Positions 1 to 7,260 of a DNA stretch of 64,000 bases are shown piece by piece (the stretch's first letter is position 1; every line of letters begins with the position of its first letter). The notes under the pieces were generated by a model. That model searched no databases. It saw only the letters and a program-made list of their open reading frames with translations, and was not told the origin of the DNA. This stretch comes from Egicoccus sp. AB-alg6-2. GTDB lineage: Bacteria; Actinomycetota; Nitriliruptoria; Nitriliruptorales; Nitriliruptoraceae. The DNA lies in NCBI RefSeq assembly GCF_041821025.1, contig NZ_JBGUAY010000010.1, forward strand, positions 1 to 64,000, in the 5' to 3' direction. Made by a program: the position numbers and the translations under genes.

Positions 1-50
1 CGAGTCATCCCGCCGGGACCCTCGAGACGCTAGGTCGCGGGCCTGCGTCC

Positions 51-356
51 CTACCCGGAGACAAACATGAGGGCGTTTTGTACGGGTCGTCGGGTTAACC
101 GGGGGTTCGTCTCGTAGGCGCTGCCACGGTGGCGGATGGCGACAACGCGCACGGTGAGGTCGTCACGGAGTTCGTAGATGATCCGGTAGACGCCGACGCG
201 GTAGGACCGAAGCCCCGTGAGCCGTCCCCGGAGCTCGCGACCGACGTACGGGTCACGTTCGAGTTCACCGAGCGCACCCAGGACAGCGTCTGCTCGCAGG
301 AGGTCGAGCGCGGCCAGGGCCTCCCGCGCCGTGCGGGTGAGGAAGACCCGCGCCAC
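51..356 (-). CDS. ParE/RelE-family toxin, apparently orphan
   Basis: This 101-residue protein starts at a GTG (356). Its core is a typical RelE/ParE fold: an N-terminal TRTAREAL helix, a central LRSYRVGVYRIIYEL strand pair, then VVAIRHRGSAY. Family members either cleave ribosome-bound mRNA or poison gyrase, and which applies here cannot be told. The start overlaps, by one base (TAGTG), the stop of a short upstream frame whose last residues look like the tail of an antitoxin, the usual antitoxin-toxin coupling. The upstream frame has no start and no room for a full antitoxin before the oxidase stop at 530. Longer in-frame starts exist but add only Arg-rich shadow sequence. Confidence 0.75.
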   Translation of the reverse strand: MARVFLTRTAREALAALDLLRADAVLGALGELERDPYVGRELRGRLTGLRSYRVGVYRIIYELRDDLTVRVVAIRHRGSAYETNPRLTRRPVQNALMFVSG

Positions 357-529
357 TACGAGCGGGTGCGGGCGGCGTGCTCGGCGCGGACCTCGTCGAA
401 CGGGACGAGCTCGCCGGCCGCCGGAGCGGGCCTTCCCGCAAGGTCCGCGCTCGGGTGAATCCCCCGCCAGCGAACCGGGCCACCACATCCGGCGTGAGTT
501 GTCCTGCGCGGTCGGACCCGCGAAAGCCC
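356..529 (-). pseudogene. Remnant of an antitoxin C-terminus
   Basis: The frame that ends in TAG at 356-358 encodes a tail GELVPFDEVRAEHAARTRS, similar in character to C-terminal toxin-wrapping segments of Phd/YefM-type antitoxins. Upstream the frame runs into the oxidase stop at 530 without an ATG, GTG or TTG, and no DNA-binding domain is visible. I infer a truncated antitoxin left from a toxin-antitoxin pair. Similarity is by eye only. Confidence 0.35.
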
Positions 530-1783
530 TCAACCGAGGAGGTCGTCCAGGAAGGGGTTGCGGAAGCGGTGGTCGGGGTCGAAGCGCTCAGCGAGTCCGG
601 TGAAGTCGTCGAGGCGGTCGTAGCGCGACGCATACACGTCGCGGTCGGCATGTGAGACCTTGCCCCAGTGAGGCACCGGGTCGAACGGAGCCAAGGCGTC
701 CTCGACCCGTTCGACAGCCCGGTCGACGACCGGCTGGTCCAGGGTCCAGGTGAAGTGCAGCCCGAGGACGTCACGTTCGTGCATCGGGCTGAGCCACAGG
801 TCGTCGGCGGCAATCGTGCGGATTTCGCTGACCTGCAACGCCTCGTCGAGGTCCGGGCCAGCTTCCCAGACCGCCTCGAGGGCATCGGCGGCGTCACGTC
901 GGTCGACGAACCACTCCGACTGGATCTCCTTGCCCGCGCTCGGTGTGTGACCCAGACGGAAATGCGGCAACCGCTCGTGCCACGGACCGGGGCAGCCGAG
1001 TTGCTGCGTGACGGACTCGGTCGACATGCCGAGGATCGGGTGACGCGGCCGGGTCGCGCGGGCGGCACCGAACAGCTCGGTCGGGTCGTCGGCAGGGTCA
1101 CGCATGTCCTTGTGCAGCACGGTCTCGATCACGTCGTCCTGCCAGCGGGTGAAACAGCTCACGCTGTCGGCACCGGCCAAGATCTCGGCGAGGTTGGCGG
1201 CAAGTGCGGACCGGGAGAGGTTCACGTAGGCGCGCTGATGTACCGGCTGTGCCGGCACCAGGTCCAGCGTGAGGGCCGTGACGACCCCGAGTGCACCGAG
1301 GTGCACGACACAACCCGGGAAGATGTCGGGATCGTTGGCCCGGCTGACGGTCACCAGCTCGCCGGTCCCGTCCACGAACTCCATCGCCGACACGGCAGCG
1401 GCAAGGTTGCGATGACGCACCCCGGACCCGTGGGTAGCCGTGGCACAGGCGCCAGCAACGCTGATGTGCGGCAACGAGGCCAAGTTCGGCAGGGCGAGCC
1501 CGTGGTCATGAAGCACGGGCGCGATGTGGCCATAGGTCGACCCCCCCGACACCCGGGCGGTCGCCGAAACGTCGTCAACCTCTACGAACTGCTCCATCGC
1601 TTCCAGCGTCACCTGGACCGCCGAGGTGTCCGCCAGGCCGTTGAAGCTGTGACGAGTCCCCAATGGACGCAGCCTCGGTGTGGTGGCGACCACCTCCTGC
1701 AACGCTTCGAGCCCGGTCGGCAACCGCACCTCCCGCACCCCATAGGTGAGATTGCCACCCCAGTTCGTCCCCCGCTGGCTCAC
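530..1783 (-). CDS. aldO: FAD-dependent alditol oxidase
   Basis: This 417-residue protein (GTG start) matches the Streptomyces alditol oxidase family in length and throughout its sequence. These enzymes oxidise the terminal hydroxyl of xylitol or sorbitol to an aldehyde with release of hydrogen peroxide. Visible features are the flavin-linking histidine in GTRHSFN (His45), ASLPHISVAG and THGSG of the FAD domain, and the substrate-site residues Glu320 and Arg322 in SEIRTIAAD and Lys375 in HWGK. These fall at the same numbers as the published AldO active-site residues. It could also be called a D-arabinono-1,4-lactone oxidase homologue. It stands alone between the toxin and the remnant region. 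The open frame continues upstream of the GTG, but that part has no family similarity. Confidence 0.88.
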   Translation of the reverse strand: MSQRGTNWGGNLTYGVREVRLPTGLEALQEVVATTPRLRPLGTRHSFNGLADTSAVQVTLEAMEQFVEVDDVSATARVSGGSTYGHIAPVLHDHGLALPNLASLPHISVAGACATATHGSGVRHRNLAAAVSAMEFVDGTGELVTVSRANDPDIFPGCVVHLGALGVVTALTLDLVPAQPVHQRAYVNLSRSALAANLAEILAGADSVSCFTRWQDDVIETVLHKDMRDPADDPTELFGAARATRPRHPILGMSTESVTQQLGCPGPWHERLPHFRLGHTPSAGKEIQSEWFVDRRDAADALEAVWEAGPDLDEALQVSEIRTIAADDLWLSPMHERDVLGLHFTWTLDQPVVDRAVERVEDALAPFDPVPHWGKVSHADRDVYASRYDRLDDFTGLAERFDPDHRFRNPFLDDLLG

Positions 1784-1880
1784 GCATCGACCCTTCAGGG
1801 CGGGAAATCGGCGTCCAACGCCAGACTGACGCGTCACCCTAGCTAGGCAGGTCCGCCGCGGCCGCCCGCAACGTCGTGTC

Positions 1881-2154
1881 GGCCACCGGCTGCTGCGCAA
1901 CCGGTGGGGAACCGCATGTCGCGCGACAACGTCGCCGCTGCGGTGGCGCGCCCCGCTCGCGAGGCAGGCATCACCTGGAGGATGATCCCACACACGCTGG
2001 CGCATGCCGCGATCACCGCCGCGTTGAACGCCGGCGCGCACTGTGACGTGCAGGACCTCGCACGCCATACCGACCCCAAGACGGCCGCAATCGCCACAGC
2101 CTCGACCGGCACGCCACGCACGCCATCGCCCAGTACATCGCCAGCCAGGAGTAG
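1881..2154 (+). pseudogene. Tyrosine recombinase C-terminal remnant, frameshifted
   Basis: One frame (from about 1904) reads MSRDNVAAAV, then HTLAHAAITAALNAG and DVQDLARHTDPKT, the C-terminal catalytic region of a phage-type integrase. The end of the domain (LDRHATHAIAQYIASQE, then TAG at 2152) lies in another frame, so at least one frameshift separates them. A third frame upstream (about 1881) reads GHRLLRNRWG, suggesting a second. The usual HxLRH arginine is Ala here and the nucleophilic tyrosine segment is missing, so the enzyme is dead. It marks an old mobile-element insertion. Confidence 0.75.
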
Positions 2155-2253
2155 AAAGGCCGGGCGTTGTCACCCGGTTGCTGCGTGGATCGCGTGTCGG
2201 CCTGGGATCGGGTCGGCGGTGGCTGCGGCTGGGTGGCGTTGACCTGCTCGCTG

Positions 2254-2597
2254 TGCGGCCGCCCCGGCGGTGATGACGAGCAGGATGCCGTCGAACCGGT
2301 CGCCGATGCGCTGGGTGAGCAGGATGTAGGCGGCCCAACCGACCGCGGCCACGGCGGCGTAGCCGACCCCGGCCGGGTCGATGCACCCTGCCAGGGCTGG
2401 GTGAGCAGCACGACGCCGATCAGAGCGAGCGCCGGCCAGCGAAGCGCTCGGATCTCGTGGCTGCGGAGAGCGGCGACGGTGAGGGGGCCGAGGAACTCGA
2501 CGGCCACGGCGGTGCCGAGCGGGATACGGACGATGGATGCGAGGAACGCGATGGTGACGATCCCGGTGCTGATGCCGAGGCCGATCAGGACGGGCAC
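2254..2597 (-). pseudogene. RhtA-type DMT exporter fragment, frameshifted
   Basis: From 2597 down to about 2385 the minus strand encodes transmembrane sequence with VRIPLGTAVAVEFLGPLTVA, the central segment of RhtA-like threonine/homoserine exporters of the EamA superfamily. After QPWQG the frame shifts, and the next helix (DPAGVGY, then AAVGWAAYILLTQRIGDRF) continues in a different frame to about 2254, where similarity stops abruptly next to the recombinase remnant. The N-terminal helices are missing as well. This is a gene scrap, not a functional transporter. Confidence 0.7.
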
Positions 2598-2631
2598 GTC
2601 AGCGCGTCGGACTGGCGCAGCGGCGGTCGGG

Positions 2632-2885
2632 CCGGGGTCGAGGGCGCCGGCGGCAGCGCGCGGGTCGACCTGCGCCCGAGCGACGCGCTCGAGCTCGCTC
2701 TCGCCGCCGGGTCACCGATTCGCGCGTCCGCCCGCGCTCGCGGAGGGCTGAATCAGAGCAGGCTCATGCCACCAGGCTCGAGGACTTCCCCGACGACGCT
2801 GCGTCCATCGCGGTGGACATCCGGCGACAGTGGGAAGTCCAGCTGGAGCACGCCGCGGAGCCCGAGGGTGGGGTGAGCGCAGACG
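2632..2885 (+). pseudogene. Bifunctional-nuclease (DUF151) domain remnant
   Basis: One frame reads VDLRPSDALELALAAGSPI followed by GLNQSRLMPPG, and a second continues with EDFPDDAASIAVDIRRQWEVQLEH. The RPSDALxLAL motif is characteristic of the DUF151/BFN family. The two halves are in different frames and no start is visible, so I call a degraded 3' part of such a gene. Apart from this remnant I see nothing else between 2598 and 2892. Confidence 0.5.
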
Positions 2886-2892
2886 AGTCACG

Positions 2893-3462
2893 TCAAGCCG
2901 GAACTCGCGAGGGCCGGTATCGCAGGGCGACCGCCCCCAACCGGAACTCACGGCGATCTACGAGCTCGAGCTGGATGCGCTCGCGCAGACCGGCGAGCAA
3001 CGTCGGCCCGTGTCCGGCAAGGACCGGCTGCACAAGGAACTCGTACTCGTCGATCAGTCCCAGATCTGCCAGCGCCAGGGGGAGCGTCACGCCACCCAGG
3101 AACAAGCGCTCACCTGGTTCGTGCTTGAGCCGCTGAACCGCTTGTTCCAAGTCGCCTCGCACCAGCTCGGCATTCCAATCGACCCCGCTCAGTGTGCTCG
3201 ACACGACGTACTTCTTCGCCCGGTCGATGGTCTCGGCGAACGGGACCTCCCACGCTTCCATCCAGTCAGGCCACGTGCCCGTGGCCGGCTGCCGCCACGC
3301 TGACTCCATCATCTCGTAGGTCACCCGGCCGAACAGCAGGGCATCGGCTCGTTCCATCTCCGCGGCCCAGTAGCGCATCGACTCCTCGTCCGGGGGGAGC
3401 CCTGCCTCGTGATGGCAGCAGCCGTCGAGCGTGACGTTGATCGAGTATCGAAGTGCTCTCAT
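2893..3462 (-). CDS. Dihydrofolate reductase-like RibD C-terminal domain protein
   Basis: This 189-residue protein belongs to the RibD_C superfamily of NADPH-dependent reductases. It shows the N-terminal strand MRALRYSINVTLDGC, DALLFGRVTYEMM, a KYVVSSTL strand, and the nucleotide-binding loop LFLGGVTLPLALADLGLIDE. Stand-alone members of this subfamily are common in actinobacteria and mostly have no assigned substrate. I chose the ATG at 3462 because GGAG lies about nine bases upstream. An ATG five codons earlier is possible. It is not next to riboflavin or folate genes, so the call stays at family level. Confidence 0.8.
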   Translation of the reverse strand: MRALRYSINVTLDGCCHHEAGLPPDEESMRYWAAEMERADALLFGRVTYEMMESAWRQPATGTWPDWMEAWEVPFAETIDRAKKYVVSSTLSGVDWNAELVRGDLEQAVQRLKHEPGERLFLGGVTLPLALADLGLIDEYEFLVQPVLAGHGPTLLAGLRERIQLELVDRREFRLGAVALRYRPSRVPA

Positions 3463-3614
3463 CCCGTTGCTCTCCATTGATGCGCGCGGCGCGTTCACCG
3501 GACCGGATACAGACGACTGCCGGCGCCGGGTTTCATCGGCGGCCGAGGGCACCTGCGCACACCGCCGCAGACCTGGCGATTCCAGCCGTTGTCTTCAGTC
3601 GCGACACCATCGCC

Positions 3615-4376
3615 TCAGTGCGGCTGCGGCTCGCTGAACAAGACGTCCGGCATCGGCTCATCCATCTGTTCGATGCACACGTCGTCCGCCCAGCCCGAGC
3701 GGTCGCCTCCGAGCTGCTCGAGGTACACGCACACGGCGCTCTCGAGGTCGAGCCGCACGAGGTGCGCGTCCGCGAACTCGAAGGAGGGCTCCTGCGCGCG
3801 AACCGCGGGTCCGCCCTCCTCGGCGAGTCGACGCTCGCTGACCTCAGACAGCAGCAGCGCACAGCACGAGCAGCGCGGCGCGTACGCCGAGGTGGGACGG
3901 ATGATTGCCTCCCACGCCTCCCGTCCGTGATGCTCGACGGACCGCAGGTGCTCGAGCGTCGCGCCCGGGCGGCCGCCGTCGCCGTCGGCGAGCTCGACCG
4001 GATCGAGCATCGCCACCCACGCGTAGTCCTGAAACATGGGATCGTCGTAGTCGAGGTCCCCGTCAGACGGACGCCGGCGAACCAGCCCGTCCGGCCGCAA
4101 AGCCGGTGCCACCGAGGATGCCGGACGCAGCGGCAGCTCGCGCCCTCCGTCGGGCGTGAAGAGCGCGACGGTCCGCGGTACAGACCCGATCTCGGTGTGC
4201 AGGAGGTGGCCCTCGAGGTCCTCGACCCGCAGCGCGTCGGGGCGGCGCAGCCACGCCCGCACGTCTGCGCCGAACTGGTCGCGCCCGTGCCGGCGCGTGC
4301 GCACGAACTGCAAGCTGGACCAGCGCCACGGTGAAGAGCGCGCCAGTGCCCGGAAGCGTTCCTCGGTGACCCCCAT
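3615..4376 (-). CDS. Hypothetical protein with a Cys-rich patch
   Basis: I do not recognise this 253-residue protein (ATG 4376; the frame stays open to 4460). It opens with MGVTEERFRAL and FVRTRRHGRDQF and has an aromatic, acidic middle (DGDLDYDDPMFQDYAWVAMLDPVEL). After residue 170 comes APRCSCCALLLSEVS, in which CSCC could bind metal or be redox-active. It ends in an acidic segment. No membrane segment or signal peptide is visible. Patterning and codon use look like a real gene. The neighbours are a RibD_C protein and a DUF6326 membrane protein, both on the same strand but separated by over 100 bases. Confidence 0.55.
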   Translation of the reverse strand: MGVTEERFRALARSSPWRWSSLQFVRTRRHGRDQFGADVRAWLRRPDALRVEDLEGHLLHTEIGSVPRTVALFTPDGGRELPLRPASSVAPALRPDGLVRRRPSDGDLDYDDPMFQDYAWVAMLDPVELADGDGGRPGATLEHLRSVEHHGREAWEAIIRPTSAYAPRCSCCALLLSEVSERRLAEEGGPAVRAQEPSFEFADAHLVRLDLESAVCVYLEQLGGDRSGWADDVCIEQMDEPMPDVLFSEPQPH

Positions 4377-4484
4377 CGACGACAACCGTAGCCATGGCCA
4401 TCCCGCCGAGCCGGCAGACTCAGCAACCTCGGGCCACCGGGCGTTCTGTAGCGCTCTCACTGATGCGGAGATCGGTTCCGGACG

Positions 4485-4970
4485 TCAGGCCTGACTCGGT
4501 GTGGCACGTCCGGCGGGCACGGCGTGGTCAGCTTGCGCGAGGGAGCTGCGGGGCCAGGTCCAGGCGGAGCGCAGGATGGCGGCCAGGAGCAGCACCTCGA
4601 GTCCGATGGAGAGCCCGTAGAAGAAGGTCCAGGACTCACCGACCGCGTTGAACATCGAGAAGGGGATGTATAGCGATGCCACGACGAGGTTGATCACCCG
4701 GTTCGCACGCGCAGGCAGGATCACGGAGAGGAAGATCATCAGGCTCGGGACCGCCACCGCCGCGAGAAAGGCGGTGAGAAGGGCCTGGCTGATCTCGAAC
4801 TCCCAGACGACACCGGCCAGGATGTCGTCGATGACCCCTGGCTTGTACAGGTGGAAGTAGTCCACGTAGATGTACAGGAACATGAAGCTGGTCCAAGCTG
4901 CCGCGAGCTGCGCCTGCACCGGCATCCGCGTGTCCTCGTAGGTGATCTCAGCGTTCACTCGCCTCGTCAT
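4485..4970 (-). CDS. DUF6326-like four-helix membrane protein
   Basis: This 161-residue integral membrane protein has four hydrophobic segments: AAWTSFMFLYIYVDYF near the start, ISQALLTAFLAAVAVPSL, VINLVVASLYIPFSMF, and FFYGLSIGLEVLLLAAIL. The pattern, with a YVDYFHLYKPG motif after helix 1, resembles the DUF6326 family, whose function is unknown. I chose the ATG at 4970. The frame further upstream runs through the operator region. It is transcribed divergently from a TetR regulator 173 bp away, with a strong palindrome between them, so it is probably the main target of that repressor. Confidence 0.65.
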   Translation of the reverse strand: MTRRVNAEITYEDTRMPVQAQLAAAWTSFMFLYIYVDYFHLYKPGVIDDILAGVVWEFEISQALLTAFLAAVAVPSLMIFLSVILPARANRVINLVVASLYIPFSMFNAVGESWTFFYGLSIGLEVLLLAAILRSAWTWPRSSLAQADHAVPAGRATPSQA

Positions 4971-5065
4971 GGTCTGCTCTTTCGTTCTCTGGCGGGCCCG
5001 GCCCACAGCCGATCTGACTGGGTGGGAGCGAGCCGGGTGGAGGGCGTTGCGCCGCCACGGCACTC

Positions 5066-5108
5066 GTACACCGTACGTCGTACGCTGTACTATACGCGTA
5101 CGCTGTAC
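5066..5108. promoter_or_regulatory. Palindromic operator between DUF6326 and tetR genes
   Basis: A 25-bp near-perfect palindrome occupies 5066-5090: arms GTACACCGTACG and CGTACGCTGTAC around a central T, with only one mismatched pair besides the centre. A direct copy of the right arm (CGTACGCTGTAC) follows at 5097-5108. TACTAT at 5088-5093 could be the -10 box of the TetR gene and is buried between the sites. This is the classic layout for an autoregulated TetR repressor controlling a divergent gene. Confidence 0.75.
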
Positions 5109-5143
5109 GGTTCGTCAGTGCCAAGCGCGAAGATGAGGAGCCC

Positions 5144-5827
5144 GTGGCCACGGACGAACCCGAACAGCGGCCTGCAGCTGCCGCTTCGTTGAGCAAGCAG
5201 CGGGTGGTGACCGAAGCCATCAGGCTCGCCGACACCGGAGGCGTCGGCCAGCTCAGCATGCGCCGCCTCGCTGGCGAGCTCGACGCAGGTGCGATGTCGC
5301 TCTACCACTACGTCGCCAACAAAGAAGAGCTGCTCGACGCCATGATCGACCTCGTGTTCGACGAGATCGACCTGCCCGCGGGCGATGGTGACTGGAAGGC
5401 CGAGATGCGGCAGCGAGCGGTCTCAGCCCGCCAGGTCCTCGGACGCCACCCGTGGGCGATCAGCCTCATGGAATCTCGAACCAACCCGGGGCCAGCCAAC
5501 CTGCGCCACCGTGAGGCCGTCACCGCCTGCCTGCGCAAGGCCGGGTTCTCCGTGGAGATGGCGATCCACGCCAACTGGGTGCTCGACAGCTACGTCTACG
5601 GGTTCGTCCTCCAGGAAGCCAGCCTGCCCTTCGAGACGGCCGAAGAGCTCGCAGACATGATCGAGGACACGTTCGTCCCACAACTCCCCCCCGACCAGTA
5701 CCCGTACCTGAACGAGGCAGCCGCGACCCTCGCCGCCGCGGGATACGACCCCGCCGACGAGTTCACGTTCGGACTCGACTTCATCCTCGACGGCTTCGCG
5801 CGCCTCGAAGGGCAGGCGCGAGACTGA
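5144..5827 (+). CDS. TetR-family transcriptional regulator
   Basis: This 227-residue regulator starts at a GTG (5144). Residues 17-63 are the TetR helix-turn-helix: KQRVVTEAIRLADTGG, LSMRRLAGELDAGAMSLYHYV, ANKEELLDAM. The C-terminal half (HPWAISLMESR, HANWVLDSYVYGFVLQE) resembles the TetR_C ligand-binding domain of drug-responsive repressors. It lies divergent to the DUF6326 membrane protein with a 25-bp palindrome between them. I infer repression of both genes, released by a small molecule that cannot be named from sequence. After the stop comes a tandem repeat array. Confidence 0.9.
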   Translation: MATDEPEQRPAAAASLSKQRVVTEAIRLADTGGVGQLSMRRLAGELDAGAMSLYHYVANKEELLDAMIDLVFDEIDLPAGDGDWKAEMRQRAVSARQVLGRHPWAISLMESRTNPGPANLRHREAVTACLRKAGFSVEMAIHANWVLDSYVYGFVLQEASLPFETAEELADMIEDTFVPQLPPDQYPYLNEAAATLAAAGYDPADEFTFGLDFILDGFARLEGQARD

Positions 5828-5854
5828 CGACGAGCCCGACGCCAGGTTCGAGCC

Positions 5855-6185
5855 CCCGCGCCCGTCCGCAGCGTCGTGATGCCTCGACGCGGTGGGGTTG
5901 CCAGGGCGGGGCCAGCCACGGGTCTGCGGCACCACCGCGCCGACACATCGCTGGTGGTCGACCTCAGAGCCGCCCGGGACCGTCCGCAACGAGGTGATGC
6001 CTCGACGCGGGGGTGTTGCCAGGGCGGGGCCCGCCACGGGTCTGCCGCACCACCGCGCCGACGCATCGCTGGTGGTCGATCTGCCAGCCGCCCGCGCGGG
6101 TCTGCGGCGTGGTGATGCCTCGACGCGGTGGTGCTGTCAAGGCGGGGCCTACCCCGGGACGGCCGCACCACCGCGCGGAGCAGGT
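5855..6185. repeat. 118-bp tandem repeat array, about 2.6 copies
   Basis: The phrase GATGCCTCGACGCGG begins at 5878, 5996 and 6114, exactly 118 bp apart. Within each unit GGGTTGCCAGGGCGGGGCC-like and GTCTGCGGCACCACCGCGCC-like segments recur, with a few substitutions and no indels between copies one and two. The third copy breaks off near 6185, inside the 3' end of the SARP gene. Units share no open frame, so this is not a coding repeat. Apart from this, 5828-6148 holds nothing I can recognise. Confidence 0.85.
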
Positions 6186-6985
6186 CCCATCGCCGCACCG
6201 CGGGTTCCGCCAACCGGGGGCGCAGACGTCGACGCCAGCACCTCGGTGAGTGCCCGCTGGGTGTCGACCGACGGCCGGGCACCCAGTTCCTCGTCCAGCA
6301 GGACCCGGAGCCGGTGGAAGACCCGCACGGCCTCGGCCAGGTCCCCGCGTGCCGCCTCCGCCCGGATCAGGTGCCGGTACCCCGTCTCGCGGAACGGCGC
6401 CAGGTCGATGAGGCTGCGCGCGGCCTCCGCGGCGAGGTGGTGATCGCCGCAGGCGAGGTTGACCTCGGCGAGGATGTCCAGCGCGCGCACGGCCCGGTGT
6501 TCGAGCACGTCGCGGAGGGTGGCGATCCAGGGCAGGTCCTCGCCCGCCAGCAACGGACGTCGCGTGATGGACGCCCCCACCGTGGCGTCGCCCCACGCGG
6601 CGGCGAGGTCGCCACGACGGCGGGCTCCCTCGGCACGGTCGACGGCGTTCGCGGACTCCTCGAGGTCCACCCATGCCGAGCCGAGCAGCGCCTGGTAGCA
6701 CCCACCGCTGCGGGTGAGGCGACCTGCGCCGGCGTACTCGAGGTTGGCGCGCAGCTTGCTGACGAGGGCACGCAACGAGGCCTGCCAGCTCGGCGGGAGG
6801 TCGTCACCCCACAGCGCCGCCGCCAACTCGTCGACCGACACCGGGCGATGGCGGTTGGCGACGAGGTAGACCAGCGCGAGGCGACCCTGGCGACCGGGTA
6901 GGTCCGCCTCGTCGAGACGTCGGCGCCCCTCGACCGTGACGCGCGCCGTCAGGTGGAAGCGCACGCTGGGGGACGCCAACTTCAC
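6149..6985 (-). CDS. SARP/BTAD-type transcriptional activator
   Basis: This 278-residue protein (GTG start) has a short OmpR-like DNA-binding domain (residues about 15-95: RLALVYLVANRHRPVSVDELAAALWG, LRALVSKLRANLEYAG) followed by a bacterial transcriptional activation domain with TPR-like helices (LDILAEVNLACGDHHLAAEAARSLIDLAPFRE, FHRLRVLLDEELG). This is the architecture of Streptomyces antibiotic regulatory proteins without the NTPase and long TPR extensions. No biosynthetic cluster is adjacent. Its 3' end runs into the 118-bp repeat array, so the last 12 or so residues are repeat-derived. It is divergent from a DUF1059 gene 62 bp away. Confidence 0.85.
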   Translation of the reverse strand: MKLASPSVRFHLTARVTVEGRRRLDEADLPGRQGRLALVYLVANRHRPVSVDELAAALWGDDLPPSWQASLRALVSKLRANLEYAGAGRLTRSGGCYQALLGSAWVDLEESANAVDRAEGARRRGDLAAAWGDATVGASITRRPLLAGEDLPWIATLRDVLEHRAVRALDILAEVNLACGDHHLAAEAARSLIDLAPFRETGYRHLIRAEAARGDLAEAVRVFHRLRVLLDEELGARPSVDTQRALTEVLASTSAPPVGGTRGAAMGPAPRGGAAVPG

Positions 6986-7047
6986 GCCAACACCACGCCA
7001 ACCTCGCTCGTGCAGGGTGCAAGGATTGTGACACGACGGAGGAATCG

Positions 7048-7209
7048 ATGAGCGAGACTGCGAAGGTCATTCAGTGCCCGTGCGGGGCGACGTTGCACGG
7101 CGCGGACGACGACGAGGTCGTCACCGCGGCACAGACCCACGCCCGGGACACCCACGACCAGGAACTGAGCCGGGACCAGGCCCTGTCGATGGCCCGCCCG
7201 GCCGACTGA
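7048..7209 (+). CDS. DUF1059 small zinc-ribbon-like protein
   Basis: This 53-residue protein starts MSETAKVIQCPCGATLHGADDDE and ends ALSMARPAD. The CPCG pair, the hydrophobic GATLHG strand, then DDEVVTAAQTHARDTHDQE match the DUF1059 family, short proteins of unknown role that carry a Cys pair and His residues able to bind a metal. ACGGAGGA sits six bases before the ATG, a near-ideal ribosome binding site, which supports a real gene despite its size. It is divergent from the SARP gene and convergent with the ABC permease. Confidence 0.8.
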   Translation: MSETAKVIQCPCGATLHGADDDEVVTAAQTHARDTHDQELSRDQALSMARPAD

Positions 7210-7260
7210 GCAACGTGGCGTCGGCTTCGGCCAGCTCGAGAAGGTCGGCGACCCCGACCG

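Noticed and set aside
5855-6185. CRISPR array
   Set aside because: The units are 118 bp with no separate spacers; repeats and intervening parts are equally conserved, and no cas gene is near.
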